Source of the DNA: Planctomycetota bacterium
GTDB lineage: Bacteria > Planctomycetota > Planctomycetia > Isosphaerales > Isosphaeraceae
NCBI GenBank assembly: GCA_021777685.1
Contig: JAJYDH010000322.1
Coordinates: 1 to 7,574, forward strand
DNA: 7,574 bases
Direction: 5' to 3'
This document shows positions 1 to 6,612 of the stretch, piece by piece. Numbering within the stretch: position 1 is the first letter of the stretch; every line of letters starts with the position of its first letter. The position numbers and the translations under genes were made by a program. The notes beneath the pieces are model-generated. The model saw only the letters and a list, made by a program, of their open reading frames with translations. It was not told where the DNA came from and searched no databases.

Positions 1-28
1 TGAGCCGTAAACCATGACGGCGTCTGTC

Positions 29-177
29 TTTTCTGCCTCCCTCTCCCTCTGGGAGAGGGCCGGGGTGAGGGTCTTGGCACCACCACCGGGGTCGGAATTG
101 GCCGATTCGAGCCCGACTCGAGGAGCGACGCCCCTCACCCCCGGCCCCTCTCCCAGAGGGAGAGGGGAGACAGAAAG
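29..177. repeat. Inverted-repeat element, copy 1 (REP/MITE-like)
   Basis: This is a non-coding palindromic element of about 150 bases. The left arm (26-72) and the reverse complement of the right arm (130-179) are nearly identical, ending in TTTTCTG and CAGAAAG. Each arm contains its own tight hairpin. The left has CCCTCTCCC (39-47), loop TCT, GGGAGAGGG (51-59). The right has CCCCTCTCCC (145-154), loop AGA, GGGAGAGGGG (158-167). Between the arms is a small stem, TCGAG 107-111 with CTCGA 117-121. The interior of about 59 bases matches copy 2 at roughly 78% with no gaps, so the two copies share ancestry. It lies about 95 bases beyond the redoxin stop codon. No U-run follows either hairpin, so it is not a textbook terminator. 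Short hairpin-rich elements of this composition are scattered through many GC-rich genomes and often yield spurious proteins when translated. Bases 178-271 hold no gene I can support. Confidence 0.85.
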
Positions 178-271
178 ACCGTGCTTCGTTGATCTTACGG
201 CTCGTCAAACGGTATTGTGGCAAGCCCTACCCTACGGGAATGCCAGAATCCGTTGGCGCACCCGCGGCGTT

Positions 272-850
272 TCAGCCGAAGTACTCCGGCTCGTTCCCCG
301 GTCGCCACTTGATATTGCAGCCCATGCTGGGACTCTGCTCGGGCGAGATGGGCTGGCCGGACAGGGCGGCTTCGAGAGCAGCCCGGAGATCCTTGCCGGT
401 GATCGGGACCGAATTTCCCGGACGACTGCCGTCGAGCTGCCCCCGGTAGACCAGCGATCGGCCGGCGTCGAAGACGAAGAAGTCGGGCGTGCAGGCCGCC
501 TGATACGCCTTGGCGACCTCTTGCGACTCGTCGTAGAGGTAGGGGAAGGTGTAGCCGAACTCCTCCTTCTCCCGGGCCATCATTTCAGGGGCGTCGTCGG
601 GATGGGCGTCGGCGTCGTTCGAGTTGATCCCGACGACCGCGACCCCCTTCGCCTGATATTCCTTCGTCAGCCTCGCCAGTTCGTGGCGGACATGCTTGAC
701 ATAAGGACAGTGGTTGCAGATGAACATGACCAGCAACACGGGAGCGTCGCGGAAGTCGACGAGGGCGACCATCGACCCGCTCGGCTCCCACAGCCGGAAG
801 TCGGGGGCCCTGGAGCCGAGGGCGAGCATCGTCGAGGGGGTGAGCGCCAT
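272..850 (-). CDS. Thioredoxin-fold redoxin (AhpC/TSA-like, CNHCP motif)
   Basis: A 192-residue thioredoxin-like protein of the peroxiredoxin-like subgroup often annotated simply as thioredoxin family protein. It has the N-terminal APDF motif of AhpC/TSA proteins (15-18), a hydrophobic strand (VLLVMFI) leading into the redox motif C45-N-H-C48-P-Y, a VVGINSND strand (72-79), and the cis-proline loop CTPDFFVFD with Pro122. The conserved tail MGCNIKWRPGNEPEYF (176-191) carries Cys178. The length is full for the family. No signal peptide is visible, so it is probably cytoplasmic. It should carry out thiol-disulfide exchange or thiol-dependent peroxide reduction, but the true substrate of this subgroup is not clear to me. 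The ATG start has GGAGGAG (859-865) 8 bases upstream. It begins 36 bases after the M32 stop on the same strand, so the two are probably co-transcribed. Confidence 0.92.
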   Translation of the reverse strand: MALTPSTMLALGSRAPDFRLWEPSGSMVALVDFRDAPVLLVMFICNHCPYVKHVRHELARLTKEYQAKGVAVVGINSNDADAHPDDAPEMMAREKEEFGYTFPYLYDESQEVAKAYQAACTPDFFVFDAGRSLVYRGQLDGSRPGNSVPITGKDLRAALEAALSGQPISPEQSPSMGCNIKWRPGNEPEYFG

Positions 851-858
851 GAAATCGA

Positions 859-865
859 CTCCTCC
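859..865 (-). promoter_or_regulatory. Ribosome binding site of the redoxin, inside an inverted repeat
   Basis: GGAGGAG on the minus strand lies 8 bases before the ATG at 850. It is half of the perfect inverted repeat CTCCTC-C-GAGGAG (859-871), within a wider GACTC/GAGTC pair (857-861 and 876-880). The centre is too tight for every pair to form, but a 4-bp stem with a 5-base loop is possible and would partly cover the site. Confidence 0.6.
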
Positions 866-886
866 GAGGAGCTTCGAGTCTTCGGT

Positions 887-2398
887 TCAGATCCCGTAAA
901 TCCGCCCGTACTTGCATCTTAGCGACCGGATCAAGGGCCGGTGATCCAGGCCGGTGCCGGTGGCCCGGCGGACCAAATCGGCCGCGCGATAACGCTGCCC
1001 GTCCCGGTGGATCTTCTCGCGGAGCCAGGCCAGCAGCCCGGCGAAGTCGCCCCGGGTGAAGGACCTTTCGAGGCCGCCGAGGTCGGCGTCGGCCTTGTCG
1101 TAAAGCTGAGCCGCGTAGAGGTTTCCCAGGGTATAGGTGGGGAAATACCCGATCAGCCCGGCGGCCCAGTGGATGTCCTGGAGGCAGCCCCGGGCGTCGT
1201 CGGGCGGGGTAATCCCCAGGTACTCGCGGTACTTCGCGGTCCAGGCTTCGGGGACGTCCTCGACGGCGAGCGCCCCGCCGATGAGCGCCTGTTCCAGCTC
1301 GAAGCGGATCAGGATATGGAGGTTATACGTCACCTCGTCGGCCTCGACCCGGATCAGCGTGGGCTCGACGCGGTTGATCGCGGCGTGAAAATCGTCGAGC
1401 CCGACGGCGTGGAGCGGCTCGCGGAAGACCCGGCGGGCGACGGGGAGCCAGTGCTCCCAGAACGACCGGCTCCGGCCGACAGCGTTCTCCCAGAGCCGGG
1501 ACTGCGACTCGTGGACGCCGAGCGAGACGGCCTCGCCCATCGGCGTGCCGTGGTGCGCCGGGTCGAGCCCCTGCTCGTAGAGGCCGTGGCCGACCTCGTG
1601 GAGGACGCCGAAGAAGGCGCCCGAGAAGTCGCGAGGGTCGAACCGGGTGGTGATCCGGGTGTCGCCCGGCCCGATCCCGGTGCAGAACGGGTGCGCGGTC
1701 GTGTCGAGCCGGCCTTTCTCGAAGTCGAACCCAACCGCCGCCGCGACCATCTCGCCGAAGACCTGCTGGCGGTCGACCGGATAATCGCCGACGAGGCTCG
1801 AAGCCTTCGGCCCCTGGTCCGATCCCGCGATCGCGGCCACCAGCGGGACGAGGTCGGCCCGGAGGTCTTCGAACAGGGTCTTCAGGTCCGCGCCCCGGGC
1901 GCCGGGCTCGTACTCGTCGAGGAGCGCATCGTAGACGTCGCCCCCCCGGCTCAGGCAGGCGGCCTCTTGCCGCTTGAGGCCGAAGACCGCCTCCAGCCAG
2001 GGTCGGAACTTGCCGAAGTCGCTCGCCTTGCGCGCCTCGACCCACTCCTGCTGGGCGATCGAGGTGGTCCGGGCCAGCTCCTCGACGAGCGACCGGGGGA
2101 GCCGGGTCACGCGGTCGAACCCCCGGCGCCATTCGCGGACGTTGGCCGCCTCGGGCGAGTCGGGATCGGCCACGATGTCCGAGCCCTCGACCTCCGCCAG
2201 CAGCTCGCCGACGACCGGGTCGGTCGCCCGCTCGTGGTGCAGGCCCGCCAGGAGCGCCATCTGGTCGCCCCGGAACGACGACCCACCGCGAGGCAGGTAC
2301 GTCTGCTCGTCCCAGCCGAGCAGGCTCGAACACGAAGCCAACAAGGCCCGCTCGCGCGACCGACGGACGAGTTCCCCGTATGCTGCCCGACTTTCCAC
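887..2398 (-). CDS. M32 family metallocarboxypeptidase (Taq-type)
   Basis: A 503-residue thermostable-carboxypeptidase-1 type enzyme that releases amino acids from peptide C-termini using one metal ion. Numbered from the GTG start, the zinc motif HEVGH is at 267-271 (H267 and H271 ligands, E268 catalytic) and HESQSRLWE at 296-304 supplies the third ligand, E297. Other family signatures are WDEQTYLP near residue 29, DTRITTRF at 246-253, and GYFPTYTLGNLYAAQ at 417-431. The length is normal for M32, and without a signal peptide the enzyme is expected in the cytoplasm. A TTG codon at 2404 is also in frame. GTG at 2398 is preferred because GAGAGGGG (2405-2412) sits 6 bases before it but directly abuts the TTG. 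The redoxin follows after 36 bases, probably as one operon. The upstream region is occupied by repeat copy 2, about 95 bases from the start. Family assignment is secure; its peptide preference is unknown. Confidence 0.94.
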   Translation of the reverse strand: MESRAAYGELVRRSRERALLASCSSLLGWDEQTYLPRGGSSFRGDQMALLAGLHHERATDPVVGELLAEVEGSDIVADPDSPEAANVREWRRGFDRVTRLPRSLVEELARTTSIAQQEWVEARKASDFGKFRPWLEAVFGLKRQEAACLSRGGDVYDALLDEYEPGARGADLKTLFEDLRADLVPLVAAIAGSDQGPKASSLVGDYPVDRQQVFGEMVAAAVGFDFEKGRLDTTAHPFCTGIGPGDTRITTRFDPRDFSGAFFGVLHEVGHGLYEQGLDPAHHGTPMGEAVSLGVHESQSRLWENAVGRSRSFWEHWLPVARRVFREPLHAVGLDDFHAAINRVEPTLIRVEADEVTYNLHILIRFELEQALIGGALAVEDVPEAWTAKYREYLGITPPDDARGCLQDIHWAAGLIGYFPTYTLGNLYAAQLYDKADADLGGLERSFTRGDFAGLLAWLREKIHRDGQRYRAADLVRRATGTGLDHRPLIRSLRCKYGRIYGI

Positions 2399-2404
2399 GA
2401 TCAA

Positions 2405-2412
2405 CCCCTCTC
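2405..2412 (-). promoter_or_regulatory. Ribosome binding site deciding the M32 start
   Basis: GAGAGGGG on the minus strand lies 6 bases upstream of GTG 2398 and 0 bases from the alternative TTG 2404. The spacing favours the GTG. Confidence 0.65.
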
Positions 2413-2492
2413 AACCTCGGTCACGGACAGGGAGATGGCTGCGTCGAGAACCAATGCCATCGGATGAACCGTAGTACCTCGCGGAGTCGCCA

Positions 2493-2643
2493 TTTTCTGC
2501 CTCCCTCTCCCTCTGGGAGAGGGCCAGGGTGAGGGTCGTGGCACAACCAACGGGTTCGGAATCGGTCCGTTCGAGCCTCACTCGAAATGCGACGCCCCTC
2601 ACCCCCGGCCCCTCTCTCCCAGAGGGAGAGGGGAGACAGAAAA
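2493..2643. repeat. Inverted-repeat element, copy 2 (REP/MITE-like)
   Basis: This is the second copy of the element at 29-177, in the same orientation, running from TTTTCTG to CAGAAAA. The left hairpin is CCCTCTCCC (2503-2511), loop TCT, GGGAGAGGG (2515-2523). The right hairpin carries two extra bases: CTCTCCC (2614-2620), loop AGA, GGGAGAG (2624-2630). The interior stem is better here than in copy 1, with TTCGAG (2570-2575) and CTCGAA (2581-2586) pairing fully. It occupies the region upstream of the M32 gene, so M32 transcription starts inside it, beyond it, or in the ~80 bases between it and the GTG. Together with copy 1 it brackets the M32-redoxin pair. No transposase is encoded in either copy. 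Confidence 0.85.
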
Positions 2644-2819
2644 ACCACGGCGGTATTGGATCTCGACATCGCCCGCTGGGATTTCCAAGTCGAACCCGAC
2701 GAGATCCCATCCCGTGCCACGATCCTTGTTCATTCAAACCCACCGTCGACGGCGGTCGACCCTGGTGATTGCGATCGACCGTCAACATTATCGCTTTCCC
2801 GGGCCGCGCGCAAACACAG

Positions 2820-2863
2820 ATCCCCGGCCGATGGCGAAAGTTGGCTCGCCAGCCGCCGGGGAT
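2820..2863 (-). terminator. Two-tier GC-rich hairpin, possible (bidirectional) terminator
   Basis: The outer stem is ATCCCCGGC (2820-2828) with GCCGGGGAT (2855-2863), 9 perfect pairs. A symmetric 3x3 interruption follows, in which G2830-C2853 can still pair. The inner stem is TGGCGA (2832-2837) with TCGCCA (2846-2851), closing an 8-base loop. It begins 34 bases after the stop of the small membrane gene, where a transcript from the amidohydrolase side would be expected to end. On the minus strand only TGTGTTT follows, a weak U-tract. On the plus strand TGAATTTTT follows, closer to a classical terminator, but no plus-strand gene leads into it. The structure is plainly visible; the role is inferred. 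Bases 2644-2819 and 2864-2897 hold nothing else I can support. Confidence 0.42.
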
Positions 2864-2897
2864 TGAATTTTTCCTGTTCCATTCCAACCCAACCGGA

Positions 2898-3023
2898 TCA
2901 GAACGACGAGGCCCCCCAGGGCCAGGCCGCGATCTTGGCCCAGACATACCAGGCGAGGAACAGCCCGCTGCCGGCGAGCACCGACGCCTCGGTGGCGATC
3001 TCCCTCAGGATAGCCCGGCTCAT
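2898..3023 (-). CDS. Small single-span membrane protein (41 aa), unknown function
   Basis: A 41-residue reading frame beginning MSRAILREIATEAS, followed by a hydrophobic stretch (about residues 15-36, SVLAGSGLFLAWYVW and onward through AKIAAWPW) long enough for one membrane span. The basic residues R3, R7 and the short charged N-terminus suggest an N-in orientation. Coding is supported mainly by the ribosome binding site: GAGGAGG (3029-3035) lies 5 bases before the ATG. An in-frame ATG at 3104 would add 27 charged, disordered-looking residues and lacks such a site, so the short form is preferred. It lies 139 bases downstream of the amidohydrolase stop on the same strand and is followed by the two-tier hairpin. 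I do not recognise a family. Confidence 0.58.
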   Translation of the reverse strand: MSRAILREIATEASVLAGSGLFLAWYVWAKIAAWPWGASSF

Positions 3024-3028
3024 GGTTG

Positions 3029-3035
3029 CCTCCTC
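3029..3035 (-). promoter_or_regulatory. Ribosome binding site of the 41-aa membrane protein
   Basis: GAGGAGG on the minus strand, 5 bases before the ATG at 3023. It is among the strongest Shine-Dalgarno matches in the window and is the main reason for calling the short gene. Confidence 0.6.
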
Positions 3036-3162
3036 GTCTCCGACCTCGGGTCGGCCCTGTTCTGGTTCCGGTCGGACCTCCGCCCCTTTTCGGGGTACCT
3101 TCACGCATTCTTCATCATTGTACGCCGGGAGTCCAGTGCCGGTTCGAGATCGGCCGGCGGCT

Positions 3163-4524
3163 TCAATGCTTCGTGCCCATGTCCGGCAATCGCAACGTCT
3201 CCTCGAAGCGCCGGACGACGGAGCCTTTCGGGAGGTCGTGGAACCGGCCGGCCTGGTAGATCATCGAGCCCCGGAGGACGGTCGCGTCGACCCGGCCGGT
3301 CAGGACCCGGCCGCCGAGGGGCGTGGCGGACCTCCGACGGCGGAGGGGGTCGGGGTCGGCGAGGAAGTTCGCGTCCGGGTCGAAGATGACGAGGTCGGCG
3401 TCGGCGTGAGGCTCGATCGACCCTTTCGAGCCCGAGAGCCCGAGGATCGAGGCGGGCCGCCCGGCCATCCATCGGGCCACGTCGTCCGTGGTGAAGCCCC
3501 GACGCCTGGCCTCGGTCCAGACGGCAGCGAGAGCGTGGGGGAGCGGGGTGTATTCGTGCGGGAGATGGCCGTCGAGCCCCGGCGCCGGGCGGGACGAGTG
3601 GCCGAAGACCCGAGGATGATCAGCACCGACGGAGTCGATCAGGCCGGAGGTCAGGCCGTCCCAGAGCCGCTCGCGGTCGTCGGGCCCGGGGCTCCTCGGG
3701 TTGAGATTGAGCGTCGGCGCCTCGTCGACGATCTCCGATCGGGCGAAGCACAGGTGATGCGGGCAGGTCTCGACGGTCAGCGGGAGCCCCTCGGCGCGGG
3801 CCTCGGCGATCATCGGCAGGGCCTCGGAGCCGGTCGGGTGGATCAGGTGGACGTGACAGCGGGACTCGCGGCAGAGCCGGATCAGCAGGCGGATCGCGTC
3901 GAACTCGCGCCCCGAGAGCGCCGAGGCGAATCGACCGGTCTCGCCCGGGGGCGGCGGGGCGACCACCCGCTCGGCGTGGAACAGGAGCGGCCGGCCGAGC
4001 CTCGCCAGGGTCGCCATGGTGATCCGGAGGTCGGATTCGATCGACGTCTTGACCCCGCCGCAGCCGACCGGGTCGAGGAAGGCCTCGATGCCGATCACGC
4101 CCGCCTCGACCCAGGGCTCGATCAGATCGGTGTTGCCGTGGCCCAGGCCGATCACCAGGCCGCAGTCGACCCGGAGCTTCCCCCGGGCGGCGTTCATCCG
4201 GGTGTTGAAGCCCGAGGGGGAATTCGAATCGGGAGAGTCGTCGGGCGGCAGGTCGATCAGCGTGGTCACGCCCCCGACCGCCGCGTCGTCGGTGGCCTGC
4301 TCGAACCCGCCTTGCCCATGCTCCCTCGGCTCGTCGACGTGGAGCGCCACCAGCCCCGGGAGCACCAGGAGGTCGCCGACGTCGAGGATCACGCCCTCTC
4401 GATCGTGTCCGTCGTGCTCGGCCAGGGCCTCGATCTTCTCGTCGCGGATCACGAGATCGGCGGCGAGGGTGCCCGAGGGCGTCACCACCCGCCGGCTCCG
4501 CAAGGTCCATTCCCCGGAGATCAT
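3163..4524 (-). CDS. Dihydroorotase/allantoinase-type amidohydrolase with altered metal site
   Basis: A 453-residue cyclic-amidohydrolase homologue, the size of allantoinase, dihydroorotase or hydantoinase. It has the N-terminal beta-sandwich start (VVTPSGTLAADLVIRDEKI), the LPGLVALH strand, the GGVTTLIDLP signature (84-93), LLFHAE with H183, HVHL with H226, VETCPHHL (251-258), GADHP with D302, and a C-terminal ADADLVIFDPD segment. Two of the six usual metal ligands differ. The HxH pair reads H62-V-D64 with about two residues missing locally (HVDEPREHG instead of HVH-F-x-EPG), and the bridging carboxylated lysine is E147 in GIEAFL. H183, H226 and D302 are kept. It could be an active enzyme with a modified or mononuclear site, or an inactive homologue, so the substrate cannot be named. 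The ATG start has only a weak GGGGGCGG upstream. The 202-base gap to the M1 gene suggests its own promoter. Confidence 0.85.
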   Translation of the reverse strand: MISGEWTLRSRRVVTPSGTLAADLVIRDEKIEALAEHDGHDREGVILDVGDLLVLPGLVALHVDEPREHGQGGFEQATDDAAVGGVTTLIDLPPDDSPDSNSPSGFNTRMNAARGKLRVDCGLVIGLGHGNTDLIEPWVEAGVIGIEAFLDPVGCGGVKTSIESDLRITMATLARLGRPLLFHAERVVAPPPPGETGRFASALSGREFDAIRLLIRLCRESRCHVHLIHPTGSEALPMIAEARAEGLPLTVETCPHHLCFARSEIVDEAPTLNLNPRSPGPDDRERLWDGLTSGLIDSVGADHPRVFGHSSRPAPGLDGHLPHEYTPLPHALAAVWTEARRRGFTTDDVARWMAGRPASILGLSGSKGSIEPHADADLVIFDPDANFLADPDPLRRRRSATPLGGRVLTGRVDATVLRGSMIYQAGRFHDLPKGSVVRRFEETLRLPDMGTKH

Positions 4525-4726
4525 CAGGACCGCCCCCGCCGGGACCCGTCATAGGACCGAGTGACCTGCCCCGGTCGCTGTCATCGGACTATCATCCTGT
4601 GAGTGGACGACACAATCCAGACGCCCCCGAAGCAGTTCGGATCGGATTCATCCCCAGGCCCCTCGTCGAGCGACGGGCGTGTACTCATCTCGGCGTCAGA
4701 ACAGCCCGGATGGGGCGAAATCCCGG

Positions 4727-6607
4727 TCATCTTCCGGCTAGAAGCCTGTCGACCGATTCGACGGCGATCGGGTGGTAGAACGGCCGGGCCCTGGCGTAGA
4801 TCGCCCTGGCCCTGGCGAGGCCGTCCGGGGTCCGGATCAGCTCGCGGTAGATCGGGATCAGGAACTTCCGCCGGCCGATCGAGGTCAGGAACGCTTCAAG
4901 CCGCGCGTCGGCCGGCCGGTAGCCGTTCCGGACGGCCATCAGGAGCCAGAGGGCGGCGATCTCCGCGTTCTCGCGCCCCGTCAGGCCGAAGGCCGTGTCA
5001 AGCTCTCCCAGCCGGTCGACCGGCAGCTTCTCGGGGAGGGCCCGGAGGAAGTGGAGCCATTCCTGGGTCGACCATTCCCCGGTCGCGAGCCGGTCGGCCG
5101 GCGTCCTGCCCGTCGACCAGTCGGCCGCGGCCTTCTCGACGAGGACCAGGCGGTCGGACGTCGGTTCGACGAACGGCGCCTTCAACCCGGGCGACTCGAC
5201 CCAGGCGGCCAGGTCGATCTTCGCCGCCGCGTCGGGGTCGGTCGCGAACAGCCGGGCCTTGAGGTCGGCCAGGAAGTCGCCGGTCGTGATGCTCTGGAAG
5301 GCATGACGGTTGAAGTAGTCGAGCAGGAAGGCGTCGAACCGGGTCCGGCCGAAGGCTCGCTCCAGCTCGGTCAGGAACAGGGCCCCCTTCTCGTAGGCGA
5401 CCTGCGTCATCCCCTCGTCGGGGTCGCGGCCGTCCAGGTCGATGTGGAGGACCTGGTCGCGCTCGGGGAGCCGGGCCAGGTCGTCGCGGAGTTCCCGGAG
5501 GCCGAGCACGGCCTCGATCTTCGCGCGCTCGACGCCGTAGACGTCCTCGACGATCCGCCGTTCGATGTAGACGGTGAACCCCTCGTTGAGCCAGAAGTCG
5601 CGCCAGGTGGCGTTGGTGACGAGGTTCCCCGACCACGAATGCGCCAGCTCGTGGGCCACCAGGGCGACGAGCGATCGGTCGCCGGCCAGGATCGTCGGCG
5701 TGGCGAAGGTCAGCTTGGGGTTCTCCATCCCGCCGAACGGGAAGCTCGGCGGGAGGACCAGCAGGTCATACCGGCCCCAGCGATACGGGCCGAACCGCCG
5801 CTCGGTCGCGGCGATCATCGCCTCGGTGTCGGCGAACTCGAACGCGGCCTTCTCGACCACCGAGGGCTCGGCCCAGACCCCGGTCCTCGGCCCGAGCGGC
5901 CTGAAGGCCAAGTCTCCCACGGCCAGGGCTATCAAATAGGAAGGGATCGGCCGGTCCATCGCGAACTCGAAGACGGTCGGGTCGCCTCCCGACGGCTTCC
6001 GGTCGGCGGCCATGACGGCGGTCAGCCCTTCCGGGACGCGAATCCTGGCCGAATAGGTGATCCGGACGCCCGGCGAGTCCTGGAGCGGTATCCACGTCCG
6101 AGCCTGGATCGCCTCCGACTGCGTGAACAGGAACGGGTGACGTCCCCCCGCCGTCCTCGATGGATCGAGCCACTGCAAGGCCCCGGCCGAGGGGGACGTC
6201 CGATATCGGACCGAGACGAGGTCGACGCCCGCGGCGAGCGGGACCCTGAGCGAACCGCCCCGGATCGGGTCGCCGGGAATCTCCTCGACCCCTTCGACGC
6301 GGGCCGGCTTCCCCCCGCCGGTCGAGGCCGTGACCTCCTCGATGGTCAGCCCCTTCGCGTCGAGCACGAGCGGGGCGTCGGGCGGCGAGCCCGTCCTGCG
6401 CTCGAACCGGATCGCGGCGGTCCCCCGGAGTTCCTTCCGCCCGAAGTCGATCGCCAGATCAAGGTCGACATGCCGGACCCGGACCTGATCCGGGTTGCCC
6501 GACGAGTGAGAATCGCGCCGCCCGTCGGTTTCCATCGCTCCGAGATCTCCCAGGCCCGCGATCCCCCCGACCAGGACGAGACGAAGCCATCGACCAGGAC
6601 TTACCAC
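4727..6607 (-). CDS. Exported M1 aminopeptidase (leukotriene A4 hydrolase-like)
   Basis: A 626-residue zinc aminopeptidase that removes N-terminal residues from peptides. Numbered from the GTG, the GAMEN-type exopeptidase motif is GGMEN (292-296), the zinc site is HELAH (319-323) with E342 in LNEGF exactly 18 residues on, and Y405 (VAYEKG) is the transition-state tyrosine. The C-terminal helical LTA4H domain is present (about 513-626). R579 and K581 in GRRKF match the pair that holds the peptide carboxylate in human LTA4H. The human Y378 position is Met400. The N-terminus MVSPGRWLRLVLVGGIAGLGDLGA looks like a signal peptide with cleavage possible after LGA, so it is probably exported or lipid-free periplasmic. 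The frame stays open to 6784, but GTG 6607 is preferred: GGGAGGGG (6613-6620) lies 5 bases upstream and the signal peptide then starts the protein. The amidohydrolase lies 202 bases downstream. Confidence 0.94.
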   Translation of the reverse strand: MVSPGRWLRLVLVGGIAGLGDLGAMETDGRRDSHSSGNPDQVRVRHVDLDLAIDFGRKELRGTAAIRFERRTGSPPDAPLVLDAKGLTIEEVTASTGGGKPARVEGVEEIPGDPIRGGSLRVPLAAGVDLVSVRYRTSPSAGALQWLDPSRTAGGRHPFLFTQSEAIQARTWIPLQDSPGVRITYSARIRVPEGLTAVMAADRKPSGGDPTVFEFAMDRPIPSYLIALAVGDLAFRPLGPRTGVWAEPSVVEKAAFEFADTEAMIAATERRFGPYRWGRYDLLVLPPSFPFGGMENPKLTFATPTILAGDRSLVALVAHELAHSWSGNLVTNATWRDFWLNEGFTVYIERRIVEDVYGVERAKIEAVLGLRELRDDLARLPERDQVLHIDLDGRDPDEGMTQVAYEKGALFLTELERAFGRTRFDAFLLDYFNRHAFQSITTGDFLADLKARLFATDPDAAAKIDLAAWVESPGLKAPFVEPTSDRLVLVEKAAADWSTGRTPADRLATGEWSTQEWLHFLRALPEKLPVDRLGELDTAFGLTGRENAEIAALWLLMAVRNGYRPADARLEAFLTSIGRRKFLIPIYRELIRTPDGLARARAIYARARPFYHPIAVESVDRLLAGR

Positions 6608-6612
6608 CGATG

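Noticed and set aside
14..922. Long plus-strand frame beginning in repeat copy 1
   Set aside because: Its start is translated repeat (LSLWERAGVRV, LTPGPSPRGRGE), a well-known spurious translation of such elements, and the rest is antisense to the redoxin.
941..2467. 508-codon plus-strand open frame opposite the M32 gene
   Set aside because: It is an antisense shadow created by GC-rich codon use. Its product is Glu/Val/Arg-rich with no recognisable motif, while the opposite strand encodes complete M32 signatures.
2411..2947. 178-codon minus-strand frame through repeat copy 2
   Set aside because: It is translated repeat joined to unrelated intergenic sequence, with no protein-like pattern.
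4588..4615. Possible minus-strand promoter of the amidohydrolase (TTGTGT, 16 bases, GATAGT)
   Set aside because: Only 3 of 6 and 4 of 6 consensus matches; such pairs are expected by chance.
4581..4688. 35-residue minus-strand frame between the M1 and amidohydrolase genes
   Set aside because: No ribosome binding site, no membrane segment or motif, and no other support.
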